Part shown: positions 17,010 to 26,605 of the stretch, piece after piece
How the letters are laid out: each line of letters opens with the position of its first letter
Position numbering within the stretch: position 1 is the first letter of the stretch
DNA from: Roseivirga sp. UBA6052
Lineage (GTDB): Bacteria > Bacteroidota > Bacteroidia > Cytophagales > Cyclobacteriaceae
Direction of reading: 5' to 3'
NCBI GenBank assembly: GCA_002427755.1
Contig: DIYO01000003.1
Span: 56,001-120,000, forward strand
DNA: 64,000 nt
The notes under the pieces: generated by a model
The model's database searches: none
Seen by the model: the letters and a program-made list of their open reading frames with translations, nothing else
Told to the model about the DNA's origin: nothing
Program-made: the position numbers and the translations under genes

Positions 17010-19511
17010 TTAGTTCCTGCTAAACAAATTTTTAACGTTTAGGTAGTCTACGAAATAGACAAATCGAATCGTAATGGTGTCGAAGTTAGGAGCAGTGAAA
17101 GTATCACTAAAGTTATCGAAGAATGCTAGCTCTGTATTGTTACCATCAGTTCGAATCTGTCTTTTCCAAATGGCTCTAATTTCGCTACCTGGCGCTAACT
17201 GCCAATTGTATTCCATATCGATATTGAAGGTGTTAAAGTTTCTATCGTGTCTAGGTCCTCCCTCATCATTCAATCCGGTATAGTCAGAATTAATCAGACG
17301 ATCATCTTCAGTGAGTTCATAAAACTGGTTGTAAACAACTCTACTCCAATAATGCCTTGCTCTAAAAGTTACTCCCATTCTGTTGGTGAAAATGTAGCTC
17401 GCATTTAGGGTATTGGTGAGGTTTCTCACAGTTCTCATTCCGAAAATCACATTTGAGATGGCACCTTGATCATCTCTTAAACGCGTGGTGTAACCACGTT
17501 CATTTCTTCTTCTGTTATAATCTAAGGTATGTTGAATCTCAGCTCTATTACCAATTCGCACACGAGCTGTTAGGTTTGCGTTTAAATCGCGCTGGTCCCA
17601 GTCTGGTCTTCTATTAAAACGGAGTCTACCGTTAGTTCTGAAAACTTTACGGCTGTCAGTTCGAAAGTTGAAACCGTAGCGGTAGGATTGTGGTCTGGTG
17701 AAAATGTAGCCTCCGGTTCTTGCTTCGAAGAAATCGTTAGAACTTCTTGGGCTACCACCCACATCAGCTGATAAGAACCAGAAGTTTTTTAACTGCCCAT
17801 TCACGCTTAGATTCATTCCCATATTAGCAAATTGCTTTGTTTCATAAAGCTGGTTATAGTCTCCACCTAAACGAATAGTCCAGCTGTTAAACCATCCTTT
17901 AGGTTTAAAAGAATTATAGCTTACCCCAGCGCGATGCTCTAGTTTATTCGCTCTTCTTAGGAAACCAAGATCGTTGATATCATAATCTTCTGTCTCTACA
18001 TTTCTATTTACACTAAAACGAAAATTACCTCTTGTCTTGGCTAAGTCTATATTGTACTTGTATCCAGCCTTAATGTGGTTAACACCAGTTTCTTGATTGT
18101 GCTCTATAATGTGGCTGTAGCCGTAAAAACCTCTTGCTCTCCAATCGAGATTTCTGTCATTCAGACTGAAATTTATACCGGCTACATTAGCGTCATCTGC
18201 ATTTTTACCTCTCCAAACATTGGTGTTGGTAAAGGTTACACTGGAGTTGTTTCTTAAATTTTGGTCTAGTACTAAGACATTGAAGTTGGTTAATGGATCT
18301 GCTTCAACTTGTCTTGTTTCTCCAGTTTCTTGATCTTCTACAACAGCAAATGTTCTATCAGTAATGGCATTAAAGAAACCAATTCCTAATCCCTTATTTG
18401 TTCTCCCTGTAATCTTACTCGCATTAATGAGTTGAGCGGCTTGTGGTCTTTCAATTACTCGTTCGTTGTCATCTAGTGATTCAGTCATGTTACCGAAGGT
18501 TTCACCTATTCTTCTTGAGTAAAAGAGTCCTGCTTTGTTAAAAAGCTCCACACCTTCTGTAAAAAATTGTCTTTGCTCGTCAAACCTAATTTCGAATGGT
18601 GAGAGGTTTAGCACTTGATTATCGGATCGCACTCCACTAAAGTCAGGGATAAGGGTCATGTCTAAAGTAAAGGCGTCATTTATACCATACTTAATATCCA
18701 TTCCACCATTTAATTGTGGAGTTACAAATCCAGTCTCTGTCGACCGAGTGATTACTGTTGAGGTATAAGGATAGAAAAATAGACGAGTAGGTGTTTCAAT
18801 ATCCTCGATTTGATTGACGATTCCTGCTTGGTTCAAAAAACCGTCAATTTCAGGATCGATTTCATTCCAAAAAGAGTCTTCGTTAATAGAAGTAGACTTT
18901 CTGAAAAAGTTGATTCCCCAACTTTGAACGTCTTTTGAATTGAATCTTAGAACCGCATATGGAATCTTATATTCAACGGTCCAATGGTCATCATTAATCT
19001 TCGTATCGGATAGCCATACTGCATTCCAGTCATTATCATTTCTCCAGATTCTTTCGCTACCACCATTGCTATACAATGCATCGTATTGAACACCGGCTAC
19101 TGTAACAAATAATCCAACACCATTGAGGCCAGCCTGAAAAGGGTCAATGGCTACACCGAAATAATCTGAATTACCAATATTATCTCTGTTGGTTAAGAGA
19201 TTGAATACTTCTTCTTCGTTTTCGAAGAGCTTAGCGGCAATGTAGATTGCTTCATCATCATAAAGGAAACGAACTTCTGATTTTCTTTCTGAAGGTATAC
19301 CAGGACTAGGTCTTCTTTGAACAAAGTCAGTTAAAACGGGTGCATCGAGCCAAGCGGCTTCGTCAAAAACCCCATCAATTTTAATTTTTTCGGTAGTTCT
19401 GACTGCGTCAAAAGACTTAGGTGTTTTCTTTTTGTCCTTGTCTTTATCATTCTCGTTCGCTTGTAAACCGAGTGTAAAAGTGAATAGTATTAAAAAAATA
19501 TAAAAGCGCAC
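17010..19511 (-). CDS. DUF5916 outer-membrane protein with CBM9-like domain (copy 1)
   Basis: A protein of 833 residues with signal peptide MRFYIFLILFTFTLGLQANE. Residues about 40-235 form a carbohydrate-binding family 9-like domain (KIKIDGVFDEAAWLDAPVL...YDDEAIYIAAKLFE). The rest is the DUF5916 region, built of amphipathic strands and closing with the barrel-like end ITIRFVYFVDYLNVKNLFSRN. A central block (GGMDIKYGINDAFTLDMTLIP and the ~75 residues after it) is almost identical in the neighbour copy. Transport, binding or enzymatic activity of DUF5916 proteins is not established. It follows its paralog on the same strand after 130 bases. Confidence 0.85.
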   Translation of the reverse strand: MRFYIFLILFTFTLGLQANENDKDKDKKKTPKSFDAVRTTEKIKIDGVFDEAAWLDAPVLTDFVQRRPSPGIPSERKSEVRFLYDDEAIYIAAKLFENEEEVFNLLTNRDNIGNSDYFGVAIDPFQAGLNGVGLFVTVAGVQYDALYSNGGSERIWRNDNDWNAVWLSDTKINDDHWTVEYKIPYAVLRFNSKDVQSWGINFFRKSTSINEDSFWNEIDPEIDGFLNQAGIVNQIEDIETPTRLFFYPYTSTVITRSTETGFVTPQLNGGMDIKYGINDAFTLDMTLIPDFSGVRSDNQVLNLSPFEIRFDEQRQFFTEGVELFNKAGLFYSRRIGETFGNMTESLDDNERVIERPQAAQLINASKITGRTNKGLGIGFFNAITDRTFAVVEDQETGETRQVEADPLTNFNVLVLDQNLRNNSSVTFTNTNVWRGKNADDANVAGINFSLNDRNLDWRARGFYGYSHIIEHNQETGVNHIKAGYKYNIDLAKTRGNFRFSVNRNVETEDYDINDLGFLRRANKLEHRAGVSYNSFKPKGWFNSWTIRLGGDYNQLYETKQFANMGMNLSVNGQLKNFWFLSADVGGSPRSSNDFFEARTGGYIFTRPQSYRYGFNFRTDSRKVFRTNGRLRFNRRPDWDQRDLNANLTARVRIGNRAEIQHTLDYNRRRNERGYTTRLRDDQGAISNVIFGMRTVRNLTNTLNASYIFTNRMGVTFRARHYWSRVVYNQFYELTEDDRLINSDYTGLNDEGGPRHDRNFNTFNIDMEYNWQLAPGSEIRAIWKRQIRTDGNNTELAFFDNFSDTFTAPNFDTITIRFVYFVDYLNVKNLFSRN

Positions 19512-19641
19512 GTTAGTTTAGTTACCCTAACTACTGTTAGGCAGCACAAAAGTCACGAAACTAGGTTGAACTACCCAAAAAATATTATCTAAACTGAGTC
19601 TATGACTGATGAGTGGTTACCGCTTGTAAAAGCAGCATCTT

Positions 19642-22113
19642 TTACCTTTTAACGAGGTTTCTAATCTGCAAATAGTCAATGAAATAGACCATTCTAATGG
19701 TTATGGTGTCGAAGTTTGGCGCGGTAGCTGTGTTTCCAAAGTTTTGTAAGAATCCTAGATCCGTTCTCAAGTCATCAGTACCTATAGATCTCTTCCAAAT
19801 TATTCTTATTTCACTACCTGGTAAGAACTGCCAGTTGTACTCCATATCAATGTTGAATTGATTAAAGTTTCTGTCATATCTTCTACTTCCATCATCATTC
19901 AGACCGTCATAGTCTAGCGGTGTTAAATCACCATCTTGTGCTAGGTCGAAATAGTTAGAATAAAGCACTCGCGACCAATAATGTCTTAAGCGAAAGGTGA
20001 CTCCCATTCTATTGTTGAAGATGTAATCCGTTGACAGCGTGTTGGTGAGGTTTCTGATATTTCTTTGGCCAATAACCACGTTGGTTACAGCACCTTGATC
20101 ATCTCTAAATCTAGTTACATAACCTCTTTCATTGTCTCTATGCTGTAGATCAACTCTATGGTCTATTTGTAATCTGCTACCTACATTGAGTCTTGCACTT
20201 AGATTCAATGATCTATCTTCTTGGTCCCACTCGGGTCTTCTCCAAACCCTTCCTCTAATAGACATAAATAGGTTTTTTCTTCTATCAGTGCTCAATCTTG
20301 CTCCAATGGAAAAGTCTTCTGGTCTGGTAAAGACATAACCAGCCTGTCTGGCTTCAAAGAAATCATTACTCTCAACCGGAGAAGCTTCAAAATCAAAAGA
20401 TACATTCCAGAAGTTTCTGAATGACCCGGAAAAGCCACCACTCACCTCGAACTCTGCAAACTCATTAGGTTCGTGGATTTGCCTATGTTCCATTCCTAAT
20501 CTGTAACGGTAATTATTCCAGATCCCCTTTGGTGCAAACTGTATGTAACTTAGGTTAAGATTATGATCAAGTCTATTGGCTCTTCTTTGAAAACCTAAAT
20601 CATTTATGTCATAATCTCTTGTTTCTAGATTTCTTCTTAGATCGAATTGGAAGTTTCCTCTTTGTTTGGAGAATGCAAGGTTGTATCTGTAACCAGTTTT
20701 AAAGTTGGTTGCCCCTTCTCCGATAGGTCGCTTAGCAATGCGGCTATTCCCATAGAACCCTGTTAATCTCCATGTAAGGCTATTGTCGTTCAAATTGAAG
20801 TTGAAACCCATTACGTTCGCATCGTCTCCATTTTTACCTCTTATCACACTGTTATTCGTGAAGGTTACACTAGAGTTATTTCTTAAGTTCTGATCTAATA
20901 CGAGGATATTGAAATTTGTCAATGGATCTGCTTCCACTTCTCTTGTCTTACCAGTCTCTTGATTCTCAACTTTGGCCATTGTCCTGTCTGTAATGGCATT
21001 AAAGAATCCTATACCCAGCCCACCGTTAGTACGGCCAGACACTTTGGAAGCATTCAGCAGCTGTGCTGCCTGCGGTCTATTCACAACCCTTTCACTAGAT
21101 TCTAATTCTTCGGTCATGTTGCCGAAGGTCTCTCCAATTCTTCTTGAGTAAAAAAGGCCTGCTTTATTAAATAGTTCTACTCCTTCTGTAAAGAATTGTC
21201 TCTGCTCATCAAAGCGAACCTCAAAGGGAGAAAGGTTTAGAATTTGATTGTCTGAACGAACACCACTGAAATCCGGAATGAGTGTCATATCCAAGGTAAA
21301 AGCATCATTCAAACCGTATTTTATATCCATACCACCATTTAATTGAGGTGTCACGAATCCTGTTTCTGTAGATCTACTAATTACGGTTGATATGTATGGA
21401 TAAAAGAATAATCGGGTAGGTGAATCTATGTCTTTTAAATTTTTTACTCTTCCTGCTTGATTTAAGAAGCCATCAATTTGAGGATCTATTGCATTCCAAT
21501 ATGAATACTCGTTTTTACCTCTTGCTCGTCTTCCAAAATTGATGCCCCACTCTTGCACTTTGTTTGAGTTAAAACGAAGTACTGCATATGGAATCTTGAA
21601 TTCTGCCACCCAGTAGTCATCATAAATTTTGGTCTCTGAGAGCCAAACGGCATTCCATGACTCATCATTTCTGTAAAATTGTTCATTACCACCATTGGAA
21701 TAGAGATAATCTAATTGCACTCCTGCAGAGGTAACAAAAAGGCCAACACCGTTTAATCCGGCTTTGAATGGATCTATGGCTACCCCAAAGAAATCTGAGT
21801 TACCTACATTATCCCTATTAGTAAGAAAGTTGAAAACGCTATCGCGTTTTTCATACATTTTGGCGGCCACATAGATTGCTTCATCATCGTAAGCCAGCAT
21901 CACTTCAGTATCGTTTACAGCAGGTTCTCCCGGAAAAGGTCTGCGTTGAGTAAAGCCTGATAGAATTTTAGCGTTGCTCCATGTGCTTTCATCTAATACA
22001 CCGTCAATTTTTATTTTGTCAGTTGTACGTTCTGCATTGAACTCCTTCTGTTCGATTTGAGCTATCGAACTAAATAAGGTCAATAATAAACATATGGTAA
22101 TTAGCCCTCTCAC
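19642..22113 (-). CDS. DUF5916 outer-membrane protein with CBM9-like domain (copy 2)
   Basis: A protein of 823 residues, collinear with the copy at 17010-19511. It has a signal peptide ending near LFSSIAQ, then the CBM9-like domain (KIKIDGVLDESTWSNAKIL...YDDEAIYVAAKMYE) and the DUF5916 beta-rich region ending ITIRMVYFIDYLQIRNLVKR. The N-terminal ~20 residues and parts of the barrel have diverged while the central block is nearly unchanged. This tandem pair comes from duplication. No regulator or enzyme gene is adjacent, so the substrate remains unknown. Confidence 0.85.
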   Translation of the reverse strand: MRGLITICLLLTLFSSIAQIEQKEFNAERTTDKIKIDGVLDESTWSNAKILSGFTQRRPFPGEPAVNDTEVMLAYDDEAIYVAAKMYEKRDSVFNFLTNRDNVGNSDFFGVAIDPFKAGLNGVGLFVTSAGVQLDYLYSNGGNEQFYRNDESWNAVWLSETKIYDDYWVAEFKIPYAVLRFNSNKVQEWGINFGRRARGKNEYSYWNAIDPQIDGFLNQAGRVKNLKDIDSPTRLFFYPYISTVISRSTETGFVTPQLNGGMDIKYGLNDAFTLDMTLIPDFSGVRSDNQILNLSPFEVRFDEQRQFFTEGVELFNKAGLFYSRRIGETFGNMTEELESSERVVNRPQAAQLLNASKVSGRTNGGLGIGFFNAITDRTMAKVENQETGKTREVEADPLTNFNILVLDQNLRNNSSVTFTNNSVIRGKNGDDANVMGFNFNLNDNSLTWRLTGFYGNSRIAKRPIGEGATNFKTGYRYNLAFSKQRGNFQFDLRRNLETRDYDINDLGFQRRANRLDHNLNLSYIQFAPKGIWNNYRYRLGMEHRQIHEPNEFAEFEVSGGFSGSFRNFWNVSFDFEASPVESNDFFEARQAGYVFTRPEDFSIGARLSTDRRKNLFMSIRGRVWRRPEWDQEDRSLNLSARLNVGSRLQIDHRVDLQHRDNERGYVTRFRDDQGAVTNVVIGQRNIRNLTNTLSTDYIFNNRMGVTFRLRHYWSRVLYSNYFDLAQDGDLTPLDYDGLNDDGSRRYDRNFNQFNIDMEYNWQFLPGSEIRIIWKRSIGTDDLRTDLGFLQNFGNTATAPNFDTITIRMVYFIDYLQIRNLVKR

Positions 22114-22347
22114 AATTCCTTTTTAACATCTGTACCAACAGATAATTATTCAATTTGTTCTGTTGTTATCCATAAGATTTTTATCAAAAAGCTATTTCTT
22201 AGTTTAAGCGGTATGTTAATTATAACTCACAGGTTTACAGACAATTAAGATTGTTCTAAGTAGTCTGATTATTCTAATTAATTGTTATGGTTGTTTAGGT
22301 TTAGAACAAATATCATTCTGATAAAATCTTGGTTGCAGAATTATATG

Positions 22348-22375
22348 TTGAGGTGGTTTGTTTTTGTTTCTTTTG
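22348..22375 (+). promoter_or_regulatory. Candidate promoter of the methyltransferase gene
   Basis: TTG (22348-22350), a 17-base spacer and TTCTTTTG (22368-22375) differ at one base from TTG/TAnnTTTG. The leader would be only a few bases long. The rest of the 271-base divergent gap (22114-22384) shows nothing else I can name. Confidence 0.35.
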
Positions 22376-22384
22376 TAAAGATTT

Positions 22385-23083
22385 ATGAGCGGAATAGATG
22401 TTTATGGTTTGGCATTACAGGATTATGCCAATGAAGAAGAGGATAAGTTTTGGGTAAATACATCTTATGGTGAACCTGAAGAGATGCCGACTTGGTATTT
22501 TTTTAGAGAATATGATGAGATGCCTGCGCTTGAGAAAATGGCCATGACCATTTGCGAGGGGAGAACCTTAGATGTTGGTGCAGGTACCGGCAGTCATTCC
22601 CTTTGTCTGCAGCAAATGAAATTTGATGTTGTTGCCATAGATACTTCAGAGGTTGCCGTTAAGATAATGCGTGAATCGAAAGTAAGAGACGCGAGATCGA
22701 TAGACTTCTTTGATCTAGAAGGTGAAAAATTTGATACAATGCTTTGTCTAATGAATGGACTAGGTTTTATAGGCAAACTGAATCGACTGAAAGAATTCCT
22801 AGAAAAGGCTGAGGATCTCTTGAACGAAGATGGTCAGATTCTGCTTGACTCTAGTGACGTGGCCTATCTCTATACTGATACCGAGAAGCCTCAAGATCAT
22901 TACTATGGTGAAGTGAGTTTTCAATATCAGTATAAGGGCCAAAAGGGTGATTGGTTCGATTGGGTTTATGTGGATAAGGAGACGCTTTCAGAAAAGTGTC
23001 AAGAGCTGGGCTGGAACGTCCAAGTGCTTACTGAAGATGAAAATGGACAGTACTTGGCTCGGATAACTAGAATTTCCAAATGA
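22385..23083 (+). CDS. Class I SAM-dependent methyltransferase
   Basis: A protein of 232 residues, cytoplasmic. The SAM-binding loop is LDVGAGTGSHSL (about 64-75), followed by the acidic end of strand 2 in VVAIDTSEVAV and a motif III-like segment, LNEDGQILLDSSD. The start is an ATG with a short leader. The N-terminal ~60 residues are acidic and aromatic (NEEEDKFWVNTSYGEPEEMP) and probably bind the substrate, which cannot be identified. It is not obviously linked to the divergent DUF5916 genes. It may be co-transcribed with the next gene, 59 bases downstream. Confidence 0.85.
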   Translation: MSGIDVYGLALQDYANEEEDKFWVNTSYGEPEEMPTWYFFREYDEMPALEKMAMTICEGRTLDVGAGTGSHSLCLQQMKFDVVAIDTSEVAVKIMRESKVRDARSIDFFDLEGEKFDTMLCLMNGLGFIGKLNRLKEFLEKAEDLLNEDGQILLDSSDVAYLYTDTEKPQDHYYGEVSFQYQYKGQKGDWFDWVYVDKETLSEKCQELGWNVQVLTEDENGQYLARITRISK

Positions 23084-23142
23084 GGATTTTTGAAACAATT
23101 TAACCTCACGAGAGTAACAAAGATGGATAGTCATTTGCCTTT

Positions 23143-24216
23143 ATGATGAAGCTTCCAAGTCTGTTTTTAGTTACGCTCTTTTGCTTGTTCTCCCAATCTT
23201 ATGCCCAAGTAATAACGGGTAAGGTCATTGATTCTGAGACTAAAGAATCTATACAGGGGGCACATGTTTTCATAAATGGAAATACAGGAGGTGCTGTTTC
23301 TGATTCTAATGGAAATTATAGTTTTGATACTCTAGGAAGATCGGATTTCAAGCTGATTGTATCTCACGTTTCTTATGATGTAAAGATTTACACCTTCGAT
23401 TCTGTTGAAGAATCCTTTACGCTTAATATGTATTTAGACCCCTCAATTAATCCGTTATCTGATATAGAAGTTACTGCTGAAAAGAATCGAAGATGGGAAA
23501 GAAGACTCAAGCAATTTAAATCAATTTTCTTGGGTAAAGCATATGATCCCGATTTAATAGAAATCGAGAATGAATATTTGTTGGAATTCAAAGATTTAGA
23601 AACAGGTGGTTTTGGAGTGGAGGGCCAACCTGTTTTAAAGATTCAGAATAGACATCTCAATTATCAGGTTTATTTCCATCTCCTCGATTTTGATAGCCGA
23701 TTGAGTTCATTTTTAGGCTATAGTGATTTTGATGAAATCAAAGATTCGGCACTAGACTCTTTGGAATTGAATAATCGAAGAAGGGAAGCTTATAAAGGTT
23801 CGTTGAGACATTTCTTTAGAGCCGTAATAGATGATGATTTAAAGAATCAAGGCTTTAGTGCTAATGTACTCAGTAGAAAAGAAAGTGCTACTCAAACTCA
23901 GCCTGGTTTGCAGAATAAGATCTTACGTACGCCACTTGATGTGAGAAGAGGTTTATATGATACTGGTGATTTGAGAGTGAAGATTTTGGACAACGGCTAT
24001 TTTGGCCTAGAATATGAAGGAAGTTTAGAGGTTATTTATAATGATAAATCGAGATTTAGAAAGCCCAGCCAGATTACCACACTCACTTTTAAAAAGTCTC
24101 TGGTGGTTGACACGAATGGTGTGTTACTCAATCCGAGTAGCCTTCAATTGAATGGACATTTATTAGACGAAGGGGTCTATTACTATTTGCCTTCTGATTA
24201 TACAGATAAAGACTAA
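23143..24216 (+). CDS. Secreted protein with CarboxypepD-reg-like domain
   Basis: A protein of 357 residues with a signal peptide (LFLVTLFCLFSQSYAQ). Residues about 23-100 are the CarboxypepD-reg-like beta sandwich common in Bacteroidota surface proteins (ITGKVIDSETKESIQGAHVFINGN...DSNGNYSF). The remaining ~250 residues contain a basic stretch (KNRRWERRLKQFKSIF) and beta-rich segments without a recognised family. There is no barrel, so this is not a TonB receptor. The two in-frame ATGs at the start are adjacent and make no practical difference. Confidence 0.75.
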   Translation: MMKLPSLFLVTLFCLFSQSYAQVITGKVIDSETKESIQGAHVFINGNTGGAVSDSNGNYSFDTLGRSDFKLIVSHVSYDVKIYTFDSVEESFTLNMYLDPSINPLSDIEVTAEKNRRWERRLKQFKSIFLGKAYDPDLIEIENEYLLEFKDLETGGFGVEGQPVLKIQNRHLNYQVYFHLLDFDSRLSSFLGYSDFDEIKDSALDSLELNNRRREAYKGSLRHFFRAVIDDDLKNQGFSANVLSRKESATQTQPGLQNKILRTPLDVRRGLYDTGDLRVKILDNGYFGLEYEGSLEVIYNDKSRFRKPSQITTLTFKKSLVVDTNGVLLNPSSLQLNGHLLDEGVYYYLPSDYTDKD

Positions 24217-24224
24217 AGCCTTGT

Positions 24225-24743
24225 CTATTCATATTTTGAGGAAAGATATGACAGCACATTACCAAATTGCTCAAGCTGCTCTTGAACCTCTTCGGGAATA
24301 TGTTTTCCATTCATTCTAGCAATCAAAAGACCTAAAACACCATTCAGGCACGCTTGTACAGGGTTGGTCACAAGACCATTAGAGGCTTGAATATTAGTTC
24401 TTATCGCTACTCTAGCTTCATTAAATACCGATTGGTATATTTTGTCATCAGCCAGAAGTCTAAGGCTTAGATCAGAAAGCTTTTCAACTTCATTTTGAAC
24501 CGATGCAAGGTGCCCCTCCTTCTCCAAACCTTCTTTCCGCATTTCGTCAATGATTCTTGAATACCATTCTAGGTTTTTTTCCTTCTCCTCATCAGGCATC
24601 TTTTCTGAAGGAATATTTCCGAAGACATGGATCTTAATCTTGTTTAAATCGAAGTCAAAATTCCTTATTAACATCTCTGTTTGGTACATATAAATGATGT
24701 ATTCTGAGATATTCTCCGCTTTTTTCTTGTCTGCCAATAACAT
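24225..24743 (-). CDS. DUF4924 family protein
   Basis: A protein of 172 residues, all-helical and charged, without signal or membrane helix. The opening (KKKAENISEYIIYMYQTEMLIRNFDFDLNKI) and closing (PVQACLNGVLGLLIARMNGK) fit the DUF4924 family, found almost only in Bacteroidota and of unknown role. It converges with the CarboxypepD-reg gene (8 bases apart) and diverges from lepA. The likely transcription start lies at or just before the ATG, so the mRNA may be leaderless. Confidence 0.75.
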   Translation of the reverse strand: MLLADKKKAENISEYIIYMYQTEMLIRNFDFDLNKIKIHVFGNIPSEKMPDEEKEKNLEWYSRIIDEMRKEGLEKEGHLASVQNEVEKLSDLSLRLLADDKIYQSVFNEARVAIRTNIQASNGLVTNPVQACLNGVLGLLIARMNGKHIPEEVQEQLEQFGNVLSYLSSKYE

Positions 24744-24745
24744 AG

Positions 24746-24802
24746 CTGCAAAAATAGTAGTTAGCCTGAAATCAGATGAACTGCTTTTTTCTATTTTTGC
24801 AG
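24746..24802. promoter_or_regulatory. Divergent -7 elements of DUF4924 and lepA forming an inverted repeat
   Basis: CTGCAAAAATAG (24746-24757) and CTATTTTTGCAG (24791-24802) are exact reverse complements. Each contains a perfect TATTTTTG -7 element pointing to its own gene: - strand for DUF4924, + strand for lepA 14 bases downstream. No TTG is found at the -33 position of either. Confidence 0.55.
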
Positions 24803-24816
24803 TTCTTTAGAAAGGC

Positions 24817-26604
24817 ATGGAGAGAATTAGAAACTTTTGCATCATTGCACACATCGATCACGGGAAGAGTACGCTTGCCGATAGACTGCTTCAACATACA
24901 GGAACAGTGGCTGATCGAGATATGCAAGATCAGTTGTTAGATGATATGGATTTGGAGCGTGAGCGTGGTATTACCATCAAGTCGCATGCGATCCAAATGG
25001 ATTACAATTATAAAGGAGAGAAGTATACACTTAATCTTATCGATACTCCCGGTCACGTAGACTTCTCTTATGAAGTATCCCGGTCCATTGCCGCTTGTGA
25101 AGGTGCACTATTAATAGTGGATGCTTCTCAAGGAGTGGAAGCGCAAACGATCTCTAATTTGTATTTGGCCTTAGAACATGACTTAGAAATTATTCCAGTT
25201 CTAAACAAAATTGACCTACCGGGTGCCATGCCGGATGAGATGACGGATCAAGTAGTGGAACTTCTAGGCTGTGATCCGGAAGAAGTAATTAGAGCCAGTG
25301 GAAAGGCTGGAATTGGTATTGACGAAATCCTCGAAGCCATAATTGAAAGAGTGCCTGCTCCTAAAGGTGATCCTAACGAGCCACTTCAGGCCATGATCTT
25401 TGATTCGGTTTTTAATTCGTTCCGAGGTATCGAAGTAATCTTTAGAGTATTCAACGGATCAATTAAGAAGGGTGATAAGATTAAGTTCGTTAATACGGGT
25501 AAAACGTATTTCGCAGATGAGATCGGGATTCTAGGTTTACAGCAAAAGCCCCAGCAAGAAATGAGCGCGGGTGATGTGGGTTACCTCATCTCTGGTATTA
25601 AAGTAGCCAAAGAAGTTAAAGTTGGTGATACCATTACTCATCAGGATAATCCTACTCAAGAATCTATTAAAGGGTTTGAAGATGTAAAGCCTATGGTATT
25701 TGCAGGTATTTATCCTGTAGATACGCAAGATTTTGAAGAGCTAAGAGCATCTATGGAGAAGCTCCAGTTAAATGATGCCTCTCTGGTTTGGGAGCCAGAA
25801 ACCTCAGCAGCTTTAGGCTTCGGGTTCAGGTGTGGATTCCTAGGTATGCTCCACTTAGAGATTGTTCAAGAGCGCTTAGAAAGAGAATTCGATATGACCG
25901 TGATTACCACGGTACCTTCTGTGCAGTTTCATGCCATTATGAATGATGGTAGTATTCAAAATGTAAATGCTCCATCTGAATTACCAGAACCGAATGAGAT
26001 GTCTCATTTGGAAGAGCCTTTCATTCGAGCTCAAATTATTTCTAAGGCAGATTATGTAGGACCAATCATTGGGCTGTGTATGGAAAAGCGTGGCCAGATC
26101 ATGAATCAAGTTTATTTAACTTCAGATCGTGTAGAGCTGACTTTCGAAATGCCTTTGGCTGAGATCGTATTTGATTTCTTCGATAAGCTTAAAACCATAT
26201 CAAGAGGTTATGCTTCACTCGATTATGAATTGATTGGATTCAGACAATCCAATCTAGTCAAACTTGATATTCAACTGAATGGAGATAAGGTAGATGCCTT
26301 GTCTGCAATAGTACATAGAGATAAAGCCTATGAGTGGGGTAAGCGACTTTGTGAAAAGTTGAGAGAATTGATCCCAAGGCAAATGTTCGAAATTGCCGTT
26401 CAGGCTTCTATTGGAACTAAAATCATTGCCAGAGAAACCGTTAGAGCATTAAGAAAGAATGTATTGGCTAAATGTTATGGTGGTGATATTACTCGAAAGC
26501 GTAAGCTTTTAGAGAAACAGAAAAAAGGAAAGAAAAGAATGCGCCAGGTAGGTTCTGTGGAAATACCACAAGAAGCTTTCATGGCCGTATTAAAACTAGA
26601 TTAA
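24817..26604 (+). CDS. lepA: Elongation factor 4 (LepA) GTPase
   Basis: A protein of 595 residues, the usual length. GTPase motifs are G1 AHIDHGKST, G2 within RGITIKS, G3 DTPGHVDF, and G4 NKID. EF-G-like domains II, III and V follow, then the LepA-specific C-terminal domain with YGGDITRKRKLLEKQKKGKKRMR. The protein acts on the ribosome and affects initiation and back-translocation. folD starts 1 base after its stop, so the two are co-transcribed. Confidence 0.98.
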   Translation: MERIRNFCIIAHIDHGKSTLADRLLQHTGTVADRDMQDQLLDDMDLERERGITIKSHAIQMDYNYKGEKYTLNLIDTPGHVDFSYEVSRSIAACEGALLIVDASQGVEAQTISNLYLALEHDLEIIPVLNKIDLPGAMPDEMTDQVVELLGCDPEEVIRASGKAGIGIDEILEAIIERVPAPKGDPNEPLQAMIFDSVFNSFRGIEVIFRVFNGSIKKGDKIKFVNTGKTYFADEIGILGLQQKPQQEMSAGDVGYLISGIKVAKEVKVGDTITHQDNPTQESIKGFEDVKPMVFAGIYPVDTQDFEELRASMEKLQLNDASLVWEPETSAALGFGFRCGFLGMLHLEIVQERLEREFDMTVITTVPSVQFHAIMNDGSIQNVNAPSELPEPNEMSHLEEPFIRAQIISKADYVGPIIGLCMEKRGQIMNQVYLTSDRVELTFEMPLAEIVFDFFDKLKTISRGYASLDYELIGFRQSNLVKLDIQLNGDKVDALSAIVHRDKAYEWGKRLCEKLRELIPRQMFEIAVQASIGTKIIARETVRALRKNVLAKCYGGDITRKRKLLEKQKKGKKRMRQVGSVEIPQEAFMAVLKLD

Positions 26605-26605
26605 T

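Noticed and set aside
19626..19645. GTAAAAG/CTTTTAC hairpin at the end of the second DUF5916 gene
   Set aside because: The stem is 7 bp and A-T rich, overlaps the stop codon and has no T-run on the - strand.
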